Below, in pieces: positions 12,501 to 20,810 of a stretch of 64,000 nt of DNA. The notes beneath the pieces were generated by a model, which ran no database searches, had not been told where the DNA came from, and saw only the letters and a program-made list of their open reading frames with translations. The stretch lies in the NCBI GenBank assembly GCA_973895155.1, contig OZ316897.1, positions 868,001 through 932,000 on the forward strand, written 5' to 3'. The stretch's first letter is position 1. Each line of letters opens with the position of its first letter. Position numbers and translations under genes: made by a program. Source of the DNA: Marsupella aquatica (lineage: Eukaryota > Marchantiophyta).

Positions 12501-12701
12501 AACCAGGTGATGGACAGCAGAGTGAAGCACATTGACGTTAGGTACCATTTTATCAGGCAAGCTGTGTCTGATAATTTGTTTGAGCTAGTCAAGATTGATG
12601 GTAAACTCAACCCGGCTGACGCATTTACCAAAGTGATTCCTTTGGAGAGTTTCTCTAGACACCGTGACGTATTGCAGGTTTTGCAATTGCATCACAAGTA
12701 G
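9540..12701 (+). CDS. pol: Copia-1 Pol: protease, integrase, reverse transcriptase, RNase H (internally deleted)
   Basis: The frame continues from gag after the TGA. It opens with the protease active-site segment WILDCACSFH (DCAC where many Copia proteins have DSGA). A GAG-pre-integrase zinc region follows (HSWLGHMSEKGL, CEHCILGKQHR). The integrase has HSDVWGP, FIDDYSRFVW and SDNGGEY with PQQNGVAER. The reverse transcriptase has QMDVVTAFLYG and the catalytic YVDDML. RNase H follows, ending at NPADAFTKVIPLES. Between KWI and RRSTTGYVF about 38 residues are missing, including the first RNase H aspartate block seen in Copia-2 (GYVDSDY). Translation presumably needs readthrough of the TGA, since no good ATG precedes the protease. 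Confidence 0.95.
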   Translation, partial: SRGYALCTSSRRADDVWILDCACSFHICYIREFFSSYSVSNGSVLMGNDHSCQIEGIGSVKIQMFDGAVRTVSGVRYVPGMRKNLISLGVLDSNGHQWSVIDGELQVRSGETVILKGSRQKNLYVLQGNTVCEEANVTKSHEEMTQLWHSWLGHMSEKGLAILRKNGLISDLQSCKLEFCEHCILGKQHRRAFGVGTHRSKAVLEYIHSDVWGPSLTPSHSGKLYYVSFIDDYSRFVWIYFMTHKSDVLSIFKKWKAQVENQTRNTIKCLDTRVKSLRSDNGGEYTSMEFEEYCSEQGITRHLTTVYTPQQNGVAERLNRTLLERSRSMLSQSGLPQEFWAEAVNTAAYLVNLSPSSAINFKTPFEMRYKRQADYHGLVVFGSDAYALTPKQNRTKLDPTFRKCVFLGYQSGVKAYRLWDPIACKLVVSRDVSFNESRLLKEGENTQVSRTDKGKSPIPDLIEGEIGYEVHDRREGVAPIMELVPVPEEPEEFVDAGEQQVDAVELQIVPAHADQPESSARRTSGRTVRAPPRYGQWVDSSQLQEDDFTADDEGDALILEEGEPSSFHEASASKEKQKWTAAMQMEMQSLKDNKTWELVKLPKGQQVMDSKWNYKLKDNSIGGGSKVYKARLVAKGFTQEKGVDYNEVFSPIAKYSTIRLLCVLVVIFGLLLDQMDVVTAFLYGTLEEVIFMRQPLGFVKRGQEELVCRLLKSLYGLKQSRRQWNKRFDDWIRSQGFHRSVFDPCVYLKPVKNVVFGFIVLVLYVDDMLIAAKDRSEIVKLKALLSAEFKMKDLGPAKRILGMEITRDLEVGKLWLTQSSYARKVIARFNMGNSKPVSTPLAPHFKLSSAFCPTDDTEKGLMSKVSYDKAVGSLMYLMTCTRPDLAMAMGKVSRYMSNPGKVHWEAVKWIIRRSTTGYVFTLGGGCISWRSTLQKCIAQSTTEAEYVAAAEAAKEAIWLDRLITEMGLPQGNVKLHCDSQSALHLAVNQVMDSRVKHIDVRYHFIRQAVSDNLFELVKIDGKLNPADAFTKVIPLESFSRHRDVLQVLQLHHK

Positions 12702-12880
12702 AGTTTTCTTAACATTCATTGTAATTACTGATATATGCTCTTCCTCATTCCTATGTATTAGGCTACGGCTTAGTTCTGGTTTGCTCTAGTTAGAGAGGGA
12801 AACCGGTTTGGTTTTTGTCCAGAACTTCCCGCTGAGGGATCATATACATTGGCAGTATTACTCTCCCCTAGACCAGAGTC

Positions 12881-12890
12881 AAGGGGAAGA
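12881..12890 (+). other. Copia-1 polypurine tract
   Basis: AAGGGGAAGA, one nucleotide before the 3' LTR, is the usual plus-strand priming site. Confidence 0.85.
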
Positions 12891-12891
12891 T

Positions 12892-13312
12892 TGTTGGGTA
12901 TTTACTCTTACGTCTAGGTTAGGTATGACGTGGTTGGTACAACAACGTGGGTTGGTACAACTATGTGGTTAGGTACAACTACGTGATTAGGTACAACTAC
13001 GTGGTTAGGTACAACTACGTGATTAGGTATAACTATGTGGTTAGGTACAACTAAGTTGCACACTATATCATAAGAGGCATGTGTGCTTGGAGAGGTAGAA
13101 CCAAGGCTCATTGTTATGGAGCCACTTGAGAGATAGGGAGAGTGTACACTGTAGAGACTCGATATAGCCGACGGGCTTAGAGTTCAGTAAAGCTCTCTTG
13201 TGTGTTCCCGTGGACGTAGCCTCAAGGAGGTGAACCACGTATCTCTTGTGTCGACTATTGTGCGTTGGATGGTTCATGGGCTTGCCGTTGCGATCGTCGT
13301 CTATGCTCAACA
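12892..13312 (+). repeat. Copia-1 3' LTR
   Basis: 421 bp, matching 6931-7351 with six transitions and no indels, followed directly by the ATATG target duplication. Confidence 0.97.
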
Positions 13313-13574
13313 ATATGGACATGTGTGCCAACCATATAGTGACATGTGTCCTTGGCATTTTAGGTACCCTTGCATAAGATTAATGTGACATGTATTTGAT
13401 AAGAGCCTTATTACTAATATTGTGATGAATGTATATACATGGATGTTGCCTACTTTAAAAAATATTATAAAAATTAGTTTACATTACATTAAAAATACCC
13501 TTGCGTTGTTCGCACGTCCTCCCTGCATTAGTAACACTGAGGGCCCAGGGGTGACGCGCTCTGAACCATAACTT

Positions 13575-13745
13575 ATTTGCGAAGCTGTTGTCTTGACAAT
13601 TCCGTTGCCATTCATATGGTATCGCATAACTGCGTTAGTCAGGGTGTCACACAATTGCGGAACCAAAAGTATTGCAATGTTCCAATACTCAATGTATGGC
13701 AAGTTTGCGATAGTATGGCATTCGCATGTGTTTCGCAAGGATAGT
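13575..13745. repeat. CACTA left subterminal array, inner half
   Basis: This continues the TTCGCAA/TTGCGAA-rich stretch cut by element C, for example TTTGCGAAGC near 13578 and TTTCGCAAGG near 13730. Confidence 0.75.
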
Positions 13746-14639
13746 TTGAGGGCTGGGTTTTGTATATTTGGGTTCATAATTGGGTTGGGGTCTTATTGCT
13801 CCACATGAAGATACCAAAGCAAAACTTTATATATGCCAAAAATCCCTGAATGTACAAAAATTAGGGTTTTCTAAAACCCTATGGGGTATCAAATACCAAG
13901 ACACTGTCCTTTGACTAATCCATATGCCATATGGAGTGAACTACATCTGCATCCTCTAGAATGGAGCCCGCCTACTCCTCTTTGCTGGCCTCTTCCCCTT
14001 GTCCTTCTTGCTTTGGGCGGGACGAGCTGGACGGGAGGGGGGTGGTGGTGGTGGTGGCGGTGGTGGTGGTGCCTGCTGCTCCTCCCCATCTGGCTCATCC
14101 TCATCATCGTCATCATCGTCATCATCATCCTCCTGGTCTCCTGGTGTGCTAGGTGTGGCAGCACTCCCTGCCCCTCTGGACCCACTCGTGGTGGCCCCGG
14201 TAGTGTCCCCATCATCAGCGCCGCTATCCTCCTCACTGCTATCCTCACTCCCCTCCTGCTCCTCCTTATCCTGCTTCCATGTCACAAGGTTAATTCGGGT
14301 TTAGGGTTAATAGGAAAAATGTATAAACCTTATAAATGGAATGGGTGCGGGTTTAGAAAGGGTACTACAAATCACTCACACTAGCCAACTCTGCATCAAC
14401 CAACTCAAAGAGATGTCTGGCCCCATGCTCTGCCCCTATCTCCATCTCCTTTGTTGTTATCTTGCGGCGGTACCTCTTATACTACCACAAAAAAATGAAA
14501 CACCAAAACATAAGGGGCCCGGGTTAGTAACTAAGGGTACTTAAGCAAAAAAGGAATCCTAAAAAGGGTAAAAAGGGTACCCTAACCAGAAAAAAACCCC
14601 ATTACCCTAACAAATATTTGTCACTCGACACTAAACGTT

Positions 14640-14825
14640 TTTCAAAATGAAACAAGCTTTGCGAAACTCCCACCTTCGCAAATTCAAATATATTTAAGTT
14701 TGCGAAATAGACTGCGAATCGGATTGCTTCGCAATGGCTTCGCAAACCTTACGGGAAAAAGGTTATAATAGAGTTTGCAAAACAATTGCGAGGCAACCCG
14801 CTTCGCAATTGTTTTGCAAACTGTG
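14640..14825. repeat. TTCGCAA array in an intron of the CACTA minus-strand gene
   Basis: Repeated TTTGCGAA, TTCGCAA and GCTTCGCAAT words in the intron between the exons ending near 14998 and starting at 14481. This is the same word as in the subterminal arrays, but about 1.2 kb further inside. Confidence 0.7.
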
Positions 14826-15542
14826 CTTTTAAAAAAATCCGAGAAATGGCTAAGGCACGCAATGTGTCAGGGTGACCTAAAACGAAAGGGGAGGCCATAA
14901 GGGGTAAAGCAGAGGTCTGCGAGGGGCATTGCAGGCAAGCAAACAACAATTGAAGGCGAAGGAAAAGAAGCAGGGGAGGAGGGGAGAGGACTCACGAAGG
15001 TTGCTTTCAGGCCGGGAAGTCCACCTTGCCCCATCTTGTGTGTGGTCTTGGGGCATTTGCTGACTCGGTCTGCTGCAAGGATGAACTTCTGGGGTGGTGT
15101 CCCCACTTCATCCACGATGTGCTGCAGCTGAGAGACCTTCTCAGCCAATGCCTTGAGGTCTTTGTCTGACTTCCCGGCCTGAAGTGCCTTGGCCTCCTTC
15201 TCCTTCCAGAATTGGAGGTCCTTGGCTGCTTTCAGCTGCACCTCGACCTTATAGAACGCGTTCCACACATTCTCTAACACAATTTTGGACCGACCGAGAA
15301 GTGTGTCGGAGTTCTCGTTTAGCCCGATCCCATTTTTTTTCTAAGGCAATGCAATGACCGATAAAACTGGCAAAAACTCTCCGAAACGCCACTTTCCTCC
15401 ATTGCATCGCCGCGGGAATGCAGGGAGCGATACGTGCATCGGGTTTTACATTCCGTTAGTGAAAAAGTCCAAACTGCGAGTAACTTGGTCCAAACCGCGT
15501 AATCCAGGAACGACCACGCACTAACCCAGATAAAAGGGAAAC

Positions 15543-15577
15543 TTAACCATGGTTAAGGGGAAATTAACCATGGTTAG
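15543..15577 (+). promoter_or_regulatory. Two TTAACCATGGTTA palindromes upstream of a TATA box
   Basis: TTAACCATGGTTAA at 15543-15556 and TTAACCATGGTTA at 15564-15576 are two near-identical 13-14-bp palindromes spaced 21 bp apart, two helical turns. They lie just before TATATAAA (about 15587-15594). They look like a dimeric operator or activator site for the plus-strand genes of MT. Confidence 0.55.
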
Positions 15578-15586
15578 AGCATCTCC

Positions 15587-15594
15587 TATATAAA
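15587..15594 (+). promoter_or_regulatory. TATA box for the MT plus-strand genes
   Basis: TATATAAA in the context CTCCTATATAAAGAGG, about 310 nt inside the left terminus of MT and directly after the paired palindromes. The first palindrome of the CGATAAATTTATCG family follows 130 nt downstream. Confidence 0.5.
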
Positions 15595-15720
15595 GAGGAG
15601 CGGGCTGCCCATAAAACGTTTGCTATCGCCAGAGCAAATATCTCCTGACTGAGAGCGAATACCAAACTCCCATCAAGTCTTACATTCCTCCCAAGCGATT
15701 CGACTCTTTCTACCGAAAAC

Positions 15721-16054
15721 CCGATAAATTTATCGGAACAGCCATTCCTGTTCAAGTTCTCCATGTAAGACTAACTAGTCATTTAGTGTAAAATGTCCAG
15801 ATCCGAGCGGACTGCGATAAATTTATCGCATTTTGCATTCCTCTGTTGCAATCATTTGATCCAGTGTTTAGAGAGGTGTTGCCTTCATTCCGATAAATTT
15901 ATCGGAGTCTCCATTCCTTTCATGGAAAGAGGAGTAATTGAGAATCCGATAAATTTATCGGAGTTGTCATTTTTGTGAAAGATTGAATTCAGGGCTTAGG
16001 TGTCTGAGGAAGTCATATTTTCAATTTGAATGCGGAGTGCGATAAACTTATCGC
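15721..16054 (+). repeat. CGATAAATTTATCG palindrome cluster 1 (5 copies)
   Basis: 16-bp palindromic cores at 15721-15736, 15814-15829, 15890-15905, 15946-15961 and 16039-16054 (the last with C for T in the centre). The outer pair alternates CC..GG and GC..GC while keeping pairing. The first three are followed by CATTCC 6-7 nt after the core, in the same orientation. The cluster lies in the leader of the plus-strand genes. Confidence 0.9.
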
Positions 16055-16187
16055 ATCCTCCTGTGAGAATCATTTTCCTTTGTTTTGTTTGGAGACTCAT
16101 CTTCATCTCTGATGTCGCAGTGTTGTTGGGTTTAGGAGGCACAACGAAAGGTCGATTGCACTCCGTGGACAACAGGTATTGTGACAA

Positions 16188-16517
16188 ATGGCTGTCTTCC
16201 TTGAAAATCGTGTCAAACGTGCACGCCGGTTGTACAAGAGACTCGTGCGACTCAAAGTTCTCCCCATCGGTATAGGAGCATTGTGGATGGGTGGTACTGA
16301 TCCTGGAGATAGGCAGAATCCTCTCCGCATTGAATTCTGCGGAATGAATGATGCAGGAGTTCCAATTCGTTCGAGGTTGATGTTAACGGCGTATTTACAT
16401 TCTTTGGAGTTTTCTTGTAACTATTGTTGTCGTCGTCTTGACAACAAGTACCACAAACAGGCTCACTTTTGTTGTAAGATTTGGAACGAAGACCCTTGGG
16501 TGAACCTTTCACGATGA
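16188..16517 (+). CDS. Orphan MT protein 1 (about 109 aa)
   Basis: An ATG frame starting MAVFLENRVKRARRLYKRLV. It is basic at the N-terminus and has a Cys/His cluster (CNYCCRRLDNKYHKQAHFCC) that could bind zinc. It follows palindrome cluster 1 and precedes the F-box-like gene on the same strand. It may be an exon of a longer gene. No family is recognised. Confidence 0.35.
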   Translation: MAVFLENRVKRARRLYKRLVRLKVLPIGIGALWMGGTDPGDRQNPLRIEFCGMNDAGVPIRSRLMLTAYLHSLEFSCNYCCRRLDNKYHKQAHFCCKIWNEDPWVNLSR

Positions 16518-16711
16518 GTGTTTTGACCTTTTCATTGAGGCGCGTCTTGGAAGGACATATTTAAATAAACAAGTCCTACCCTTGCGCAGCGAATATAATA
16601 CGTCACGAGTCCTAATCGTTAAACTGTCGTGCAGGGTTGGTACTGTGGATGTGTTCGGTTACACCTGGTGATTGAAGGTATTTTTATTGGTGGTTTTGGT
16701 AGCTCTGCTTC

Positions 16712-17260
16712 ATGGCTGCATCGGAGAATCTAATCGTTGCAAAGATGGGATCCGTTTTAGCCCATGAGCGTAGGAAATATATTCGAGGAAAAGTGCCCGG
16801 TGTGGAATGCGGAAGTTTGTTGAATGGACTTCCCGATGAACTCGTTGAATCTCACATTTGGCCCCTCCTAGCCTTGTCTTGCACACAAGATGAACACCTT
16901 GGCCTTGACCTAAAACTTCTACCAGAAGAACGACTGACTCGAATGAGAACAATCATTTGTCTTGGAGCCACCTCGAAGAAATGGAACCATCTTGTTGTTG
17001 GTACACGATTTTGGGCGCTATTGAAATATGCAATTCGTGAGATCAATGACATAAACAAAATGCTCGCAAGCATTCCTAATGCCGACCTTCTCTCAAACCT
17101 ACATATTGCTAGGGTCTTCCGAGAGGAAACTCATTTCCTCCCTCCCATAGATATGCTTGGGTGCTTTTCGTATGAGCAGTTAGATCAGATTCGTAGAGTT
17201 TGGATAAATCTTGGAGAAAGCGGGAAGCGGACAATTCTTGCATGGCATGGACGAGTCTGA
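16712..17260 (+). CDS. F-box-like protein of element MT (182 aa)
   Basis: The frame starts MAASENLIVAKMGSVLAHER. Residues of about 38-95 fit an F-box: LLNGLPDELVESHIWPLL, then CLGATSKKWNHLVVGTRFWA, i.e. the LPDEL..hIhPhL...C....K.W pattern. F-box proteins link substrates to SCF ubiquitin ligases. The remainder (about 90 residues) has no repeat or kelch-type substrate domain, so it is a short, minimal F-box protein. Its cargo status in a transposon is unusual; it could direct turnover of a host silencing factor, which is inference. The assignment rests on motif shape only. Confidence 0.5.
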   Translation: MAASENLIVAKMGSVLAHERRKYIRGKVPGVECGSLLNGLPDELVESHIWPLLALSCTQDEHLGLDLKLLPEERLTRMRTIICLGATSKKWNHLVVGTRFWALLKYAIREINDINKMLASIPNADLLSNLHIARVFREETHFLPPIDMLGCFSYEQLDQIRRVWINLGESGKRTILAWHGRV

Positions 17261-17285
17261 GTGGATGAGGCATTGCAGCAAACAT

Positions 17286-18449
17286 CCGATAAATTTATTG
17301 CACTCCTCATTCCTCTAGTCGATTTTGGGTGCTTGTAAAGAAACACTTTGAATATAATTGACTCTCCCTCCCCTGACTTCGGGTTGTGTGGTCCAGAGTG
17401 TATTTTTTTGCGCCTCTTCGGACGATTAGCTGACAAGTGCATTGGCTTCACAGCCCGTTATACAAGGTACTGTAAAGTTGGATGACACTTGTAGAATTGT
17501 AATTAGTATGTTCTCCAAAATTTATTCCTGATTTCTATTCGGTGATCAGGCCATGCTCGAGCGACATATTTTTGTACCCTACCCGGATCCTCCAGAATGG
17601 GGGAATGGAGCCATGCTGGACCAGCTAAGGAGGCTGGATGAGTCACTAATTTTAAAGATATGCAGGCTGGTAGTAAAACCGTTTTACCATAACGCATTTC
17701 ACTTCTACGTAGATCAGGTAGGGGGAGAAATTTATATTCGGTGGGATAGATATGTTGGATTTTCTAGAAGAGTTATCCTACTCTTTCTGAAAACCGGTGC
17801 AGTAAGACTTTTTATACTCCACTGCTGTCATGTTGTGAAGGGCAATCCTGCTTATGAGCCAAAATTCTATGCCGACAACAGACGTAGAGCATTCGATGAG
17901 ATTCAGGATGTGATTGACGAGCTGGACAATCCTCTTGCCACCGAGTTTTTTATTGACACTGGTGGGAAACTATATTCATACAAGATTCGTCAACTCCCCC
18001 ACCAGCCGGTCTGTGGGCTCTTTAACTTGATCTATGTAAGTTGCCTGTGGACGAATGTCCTTGCCAATGGTGAGATCTGTCCATGCTGCACAAATGCTTG
18101 TTGTGACATTCCGTCACACCGGTATTCAGTAGCAGTAGTGAATCCTGAGACTGGTGAAGTTGATTTCCATTGGCTGTGGGCTTATGATCATCGCGTCACT
18201 CATATTCCCCAATGGCCCAAGAAGCGGATCGAACGCTTTGCTCTGGCGAGGTTCAACTATGATTAGGGTTTAGGTTTAGGGGTTAAGGTTTTGGATTTAG
18301 GGTTCCGTAGCTGATTCTTCGACCTGTACACTCGGCTGTCAATTTAAAGAAGGCTCACTTTTGCGATAATTTTATCGGTCTCTTTGTCCTTGTGTGATGA
18401 GATGTCATGTCCACATGTGCTGTGAGATTGGCGGCAATAATTTTATCGC
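17286..18449 (+). repeat. Palindrome copies between MT genes (3 copies)
   Basis: Degenerate cores at 17286-17301 (CCGATAAATTTATTGC), 18363-18378 (GCGATAATTTTATCGG) and 18434-18449 (GCAATAATTTTATCGC). The first is followed by CATTCC and the last by CATTGG. All lie outside the coding frames, between 17260 and 17553 or between 18266 and 18487. Confidence 0.85.
17553..18266 (+). CDS. Orphan MT protein 2 (237 aa)
   Basis: An ATG frame starting MLERHIFVPYPDPPEWGNG, following an intron-like acceptor (GGTGATCAG) by a few bases. The central part is hydrophobic (VILLFLKTGAVRLFIL). The C-terminal third has a compact Cys set, CPCCTNACC, with nearby His (FHWLWAYDHRVTHIPQ), suggesting a zinc site. It ends at TAG 18266 just before a TTTAGGG-rich spacer. 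No family is recognised. Confidence 0.45.
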   Translation: MLERHIFVPYPDPPEWGNGAMLDQLRRLDESLILKICRLVVKPFYHNAFHFYVDQVGGEIYIRWDRYVGFSRRVILLFLKTGAVRLFILHCCHVVKGNPAYEPKFYADNRRRAFDEIQDVIDELDNPLATEFFIDTGGKLYSYKIRQLPHQPVCGLFNLIYVSCLWTNVLANGEICPCCTNACCDIPSHRYSVAVVNPETGEVDFHWLWAYDHRVTHIPQWPKKRIERFALARFNYD

Positions 18450-19495
18450 TCTTTGCATTGGAATTTGTTTATTTGCAGACTTTTCCATGGCTGCTAGTGG
18501 ATAGAGTGGATCTACTAAGGCAGAAAGTCTCATGACAAGCCTCACCAATGCAATTTGGACAAGTGAAGACATTTGTGAAGAGGTCAAGTGTATCAAGAAG
18601 TCATGGTACTTCTGTGACGCCAGATTACAGTCCACGGGTTTCAAAGACTGTGCTACCCCAATCCTTTGGGTCCAGTTGCAAAAATCGGCGAAGGTTAATG
18701 TTTCGTATGGCCCTGTCATTGCCGTTGCCGTCGTCGAGTTCATGGTTGGCCACGGGGAGGGAAAAGTGTTGACAGAGGGCCTTAGTTTCTTGACAATGTG
18801 TGGGCGCAAGGGTTTCACATCTCTCATTGTTACTCTCGATAACTTTGATGAGAAATCGATGGACAGTTATCCAGAAGATCCCCTTGTTGCCGATGTTCGA
18901 GCAGCAAGAGAGATGAATGTTATGGGTTCGGCTTGGATCGGCCAGTATGTGCAAGATTGTGATGCCATCATGCTTCCAAGGGTGAACGCAGAGTACAAGA
19001 GACTTGTGGGTGAAGAGTTCAAACCTGTCCGCAAAATTGTTTTCAAGAAACCAGGTTCAAGTGGCAGCGGTGGTTCTAATGCCGATAAAATATCGGGGCG
19101 GAAAGAACCATTGCAATCCTCTACACATATTGACGTGGACGAACCTACAACTTCTGGTTGGGTTTCGGGAAGTGGAAAAGGGAAAGGGAGAGGTAGCGGC
19201 AGGGGAGATGCCGCGGGAACCTCTGACGGTGGGAAGAAGAGCCAGGAAACTGGCGGTAGTGGGAGAGGCCGGGGCAACCGTCGAGGACCATCCGTTAAAC
19301 CAAGCGAAAGTAAAGGATCCGAGGGATCCGGGCCATCTGGTTCTGGACTTAGCACAAAGAGGAAGAGGATTGGCTGGACTGAGACAGTGGCTGCAGAAGT
19401 GGATAGAGCTCCGTCAATTCCATCAGTTCCAGTCGCGGTTCCTGTGGCGCCATTGGTAAGTACTACGTCGTTGTACTGTTTAACAAACACGAAAT

Positions 19496-19579
19496 CCGAT
19501 AAAAATCTCGCTGTTTATTTCCTGAATTGCGGATTGTGGAGTTATGTTGAACAAATGCGAACTCCGATAAAAATCTCGC
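19496..19579 (+). repeat. Palindrome variants in methyltransferase intron 1
   Basis: CCGATAAAAATCTCGC at 19496-19511 and again at 19564-19579, two identical degenerate copies 68 bp apart in the 162-nt intron 19456-19617. Confidence 0.8.
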
Positions 19580-20717
19580 AGTTTCTTTCCTTAATTGAAT
19601 TTGCAACACTTTTGTAGGCTGATCAGGAGGAGGAGACGGCTCTTTCAATGTATGAGACGGACGCGATCAAGGTAGAGCTCAGTCTTCTGATGCAACGAAG
19701 GGTGCAAAGGACAACTGTGCTTCTGCATGTCGACAATCTCATATTTGATGAGGAGGGGGATTTGTCAACTTTGATTAGACTAGTGGATAGATTGCATGTG
19801 GAAAATATCAAGATACTTCTCATGAAAAACCCCACCAACTTCAGTGCCCCGTTCGTGTTGTGTGTGGATCCGAAGGATTGTCCCACAACCATAGATTGGG
19901 ACATCCTGAAGTCAAGGGTATGGAAGTATAGAATTATTGGAAGGAATCATGGTGCTCAGGCAAAGTCCGAGTTGTTTAAAATGTACGGGAAGCAAATATA
20001 TGGTGAGCTGGAAGCTTGGGTTTACGCTGGGCTTTTAGAGATCCGAGGTCCGAAAGTTAGGCTTCCAGCATAACTATGACCAGGAGTATCGGAAGAACAT
20101 GACTAAAATTGACCAAGTTCGCGCTTGTCACAATATTTTCCTTGAAATGGGTGTGGGCTCGACTAAAGATGTCCGCGAAGCATGTTGTCAAGAATGCATG
20201 ATGGAGTACACGCCAGGAGTTCGTGACTCCATGGCCAAACATGATCCGGCTTTCCAAATTGCTTTCCGAACAGGTGAAATTTGGGATCTTCAAGAGAAGA
20301 TTTTCCAGATGTGGGAGAAAGGTATTGTCTTAGGACAACCCAAAAAAATTGTGGCAACGACGAACGCAAAGGGAAAGGTAAAACCTTTGACGGTAAGGGA
20401 GATTAAAATGAATAAACTTGCTGGTGACCTCAACTTAAATTCATTTCGAGGTCTCCAAGGACTGTCAAATAAGAAGCATGTCAAGCGTCTCTTGAATAGG
20501 GTTATCGGGAAGGTGATCACTTTGGATCAAATGCACAAGGAAGGTGAGAAGTTGAAAAAGCTTGCCAAGGTGAAGAAACTATTTTTGCAGATATCTGGTC
20601 AGCCAGATTGGGCAACATGCAGAGAAATGTTTCCCAACGAAACAGATGTCTCGGTCCTTGGCATATGGGCGGAGAAATTGAGTGACGCGGTAAGCATTCC
20701 TCTCACAGCATGCTCTA

Positions 20718-20810
20718 TCGTGAGATTTTTATCGGCTTTAGCATTCCTTTGTTGGTTTCTAAGCGATTCCATCTATTGGCTAGCGTGCTCCATCGCGAGA
20801 TTTTTATCGG
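20718..20810 (-). repeat. Palindrome variants in methyltransferase intron 2, inverted
   Basis: GTGAGATTTTTATCGG at 20720-20735 and GCGAGATTTTTATCGG at 20795-20810, the reverse complement of the intron-1 variant, each followed by CTTTAGCATTC. Two copies 75 bp apart fill most of the 176-nt intron 20690-20865. Confidence 0.8.

Larger units (their letters stand above)
6931..13312 (+). mobile_element. Copia-1: young, nearly complete Copia retrotransposon
   Basis: Two 421-bp LTRs (6931-7351 and 12892-13312) start TGTTRGGTATTTACTC and end GCTCAACA. The target duplication is ATATG (6926-6930 and 13313-13317). The primer site TGGTATCAGAGC lies 3 nt inside the 5' LTR, and the polypurine tract AAGGGGAAGA touches the 3' LTR. 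The LTRs differ at 6 of 421 positions, all transitions. Gag and pol are intact frames separated by one in-frame TGA. The RNase H region has an in-frame internal deletion, so this copy probably cannot complete reverse transcription by itself. It shares pol, leader and the inner end of the LTR with Copia-2, but the two are separate families. Confidence 0.97.
5885..13550. mobile_element. Element C: non-autonomous DNA transposon with 8-bp TSD, split by Copia-1
   Basis: The left end CCCTGGGCCCTCACTCTTAC and the inverse of the right end, CCCTGGGCCCTCAGTGTTAC, share a 13-bp perfect inverted repeat that continues with two mismatches to about 23 bp. GTGACGCG flanks both ends (5877-5884 and 13551-13558). 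After removing Copia-1 and one 5-bp duplication it is about 1.28 kb, AT-rich and without coding sequence. An 8-bp TSD is made by hAT, P-type and KDZ-type elements; the termini alone do not say which. It interrupts the CACTA left subterminal array. Confidence 0.9.

Noticed and set aside
13956-14304. Plus-strand Ser- and Gly-run proteins opposite the acidic tail
   Set aside because: They are shadows of the Asp/Pro repeats of the minus-strand gene; splice sites and charge pattern support the minus strand.
20048-20068. A 21-nt GT-AG intron that would fix the methyltransferase frame
   Set aside because: Far shorter than any plant intron, and removing it still leads to a stop; a one-base frameshift is simpler.
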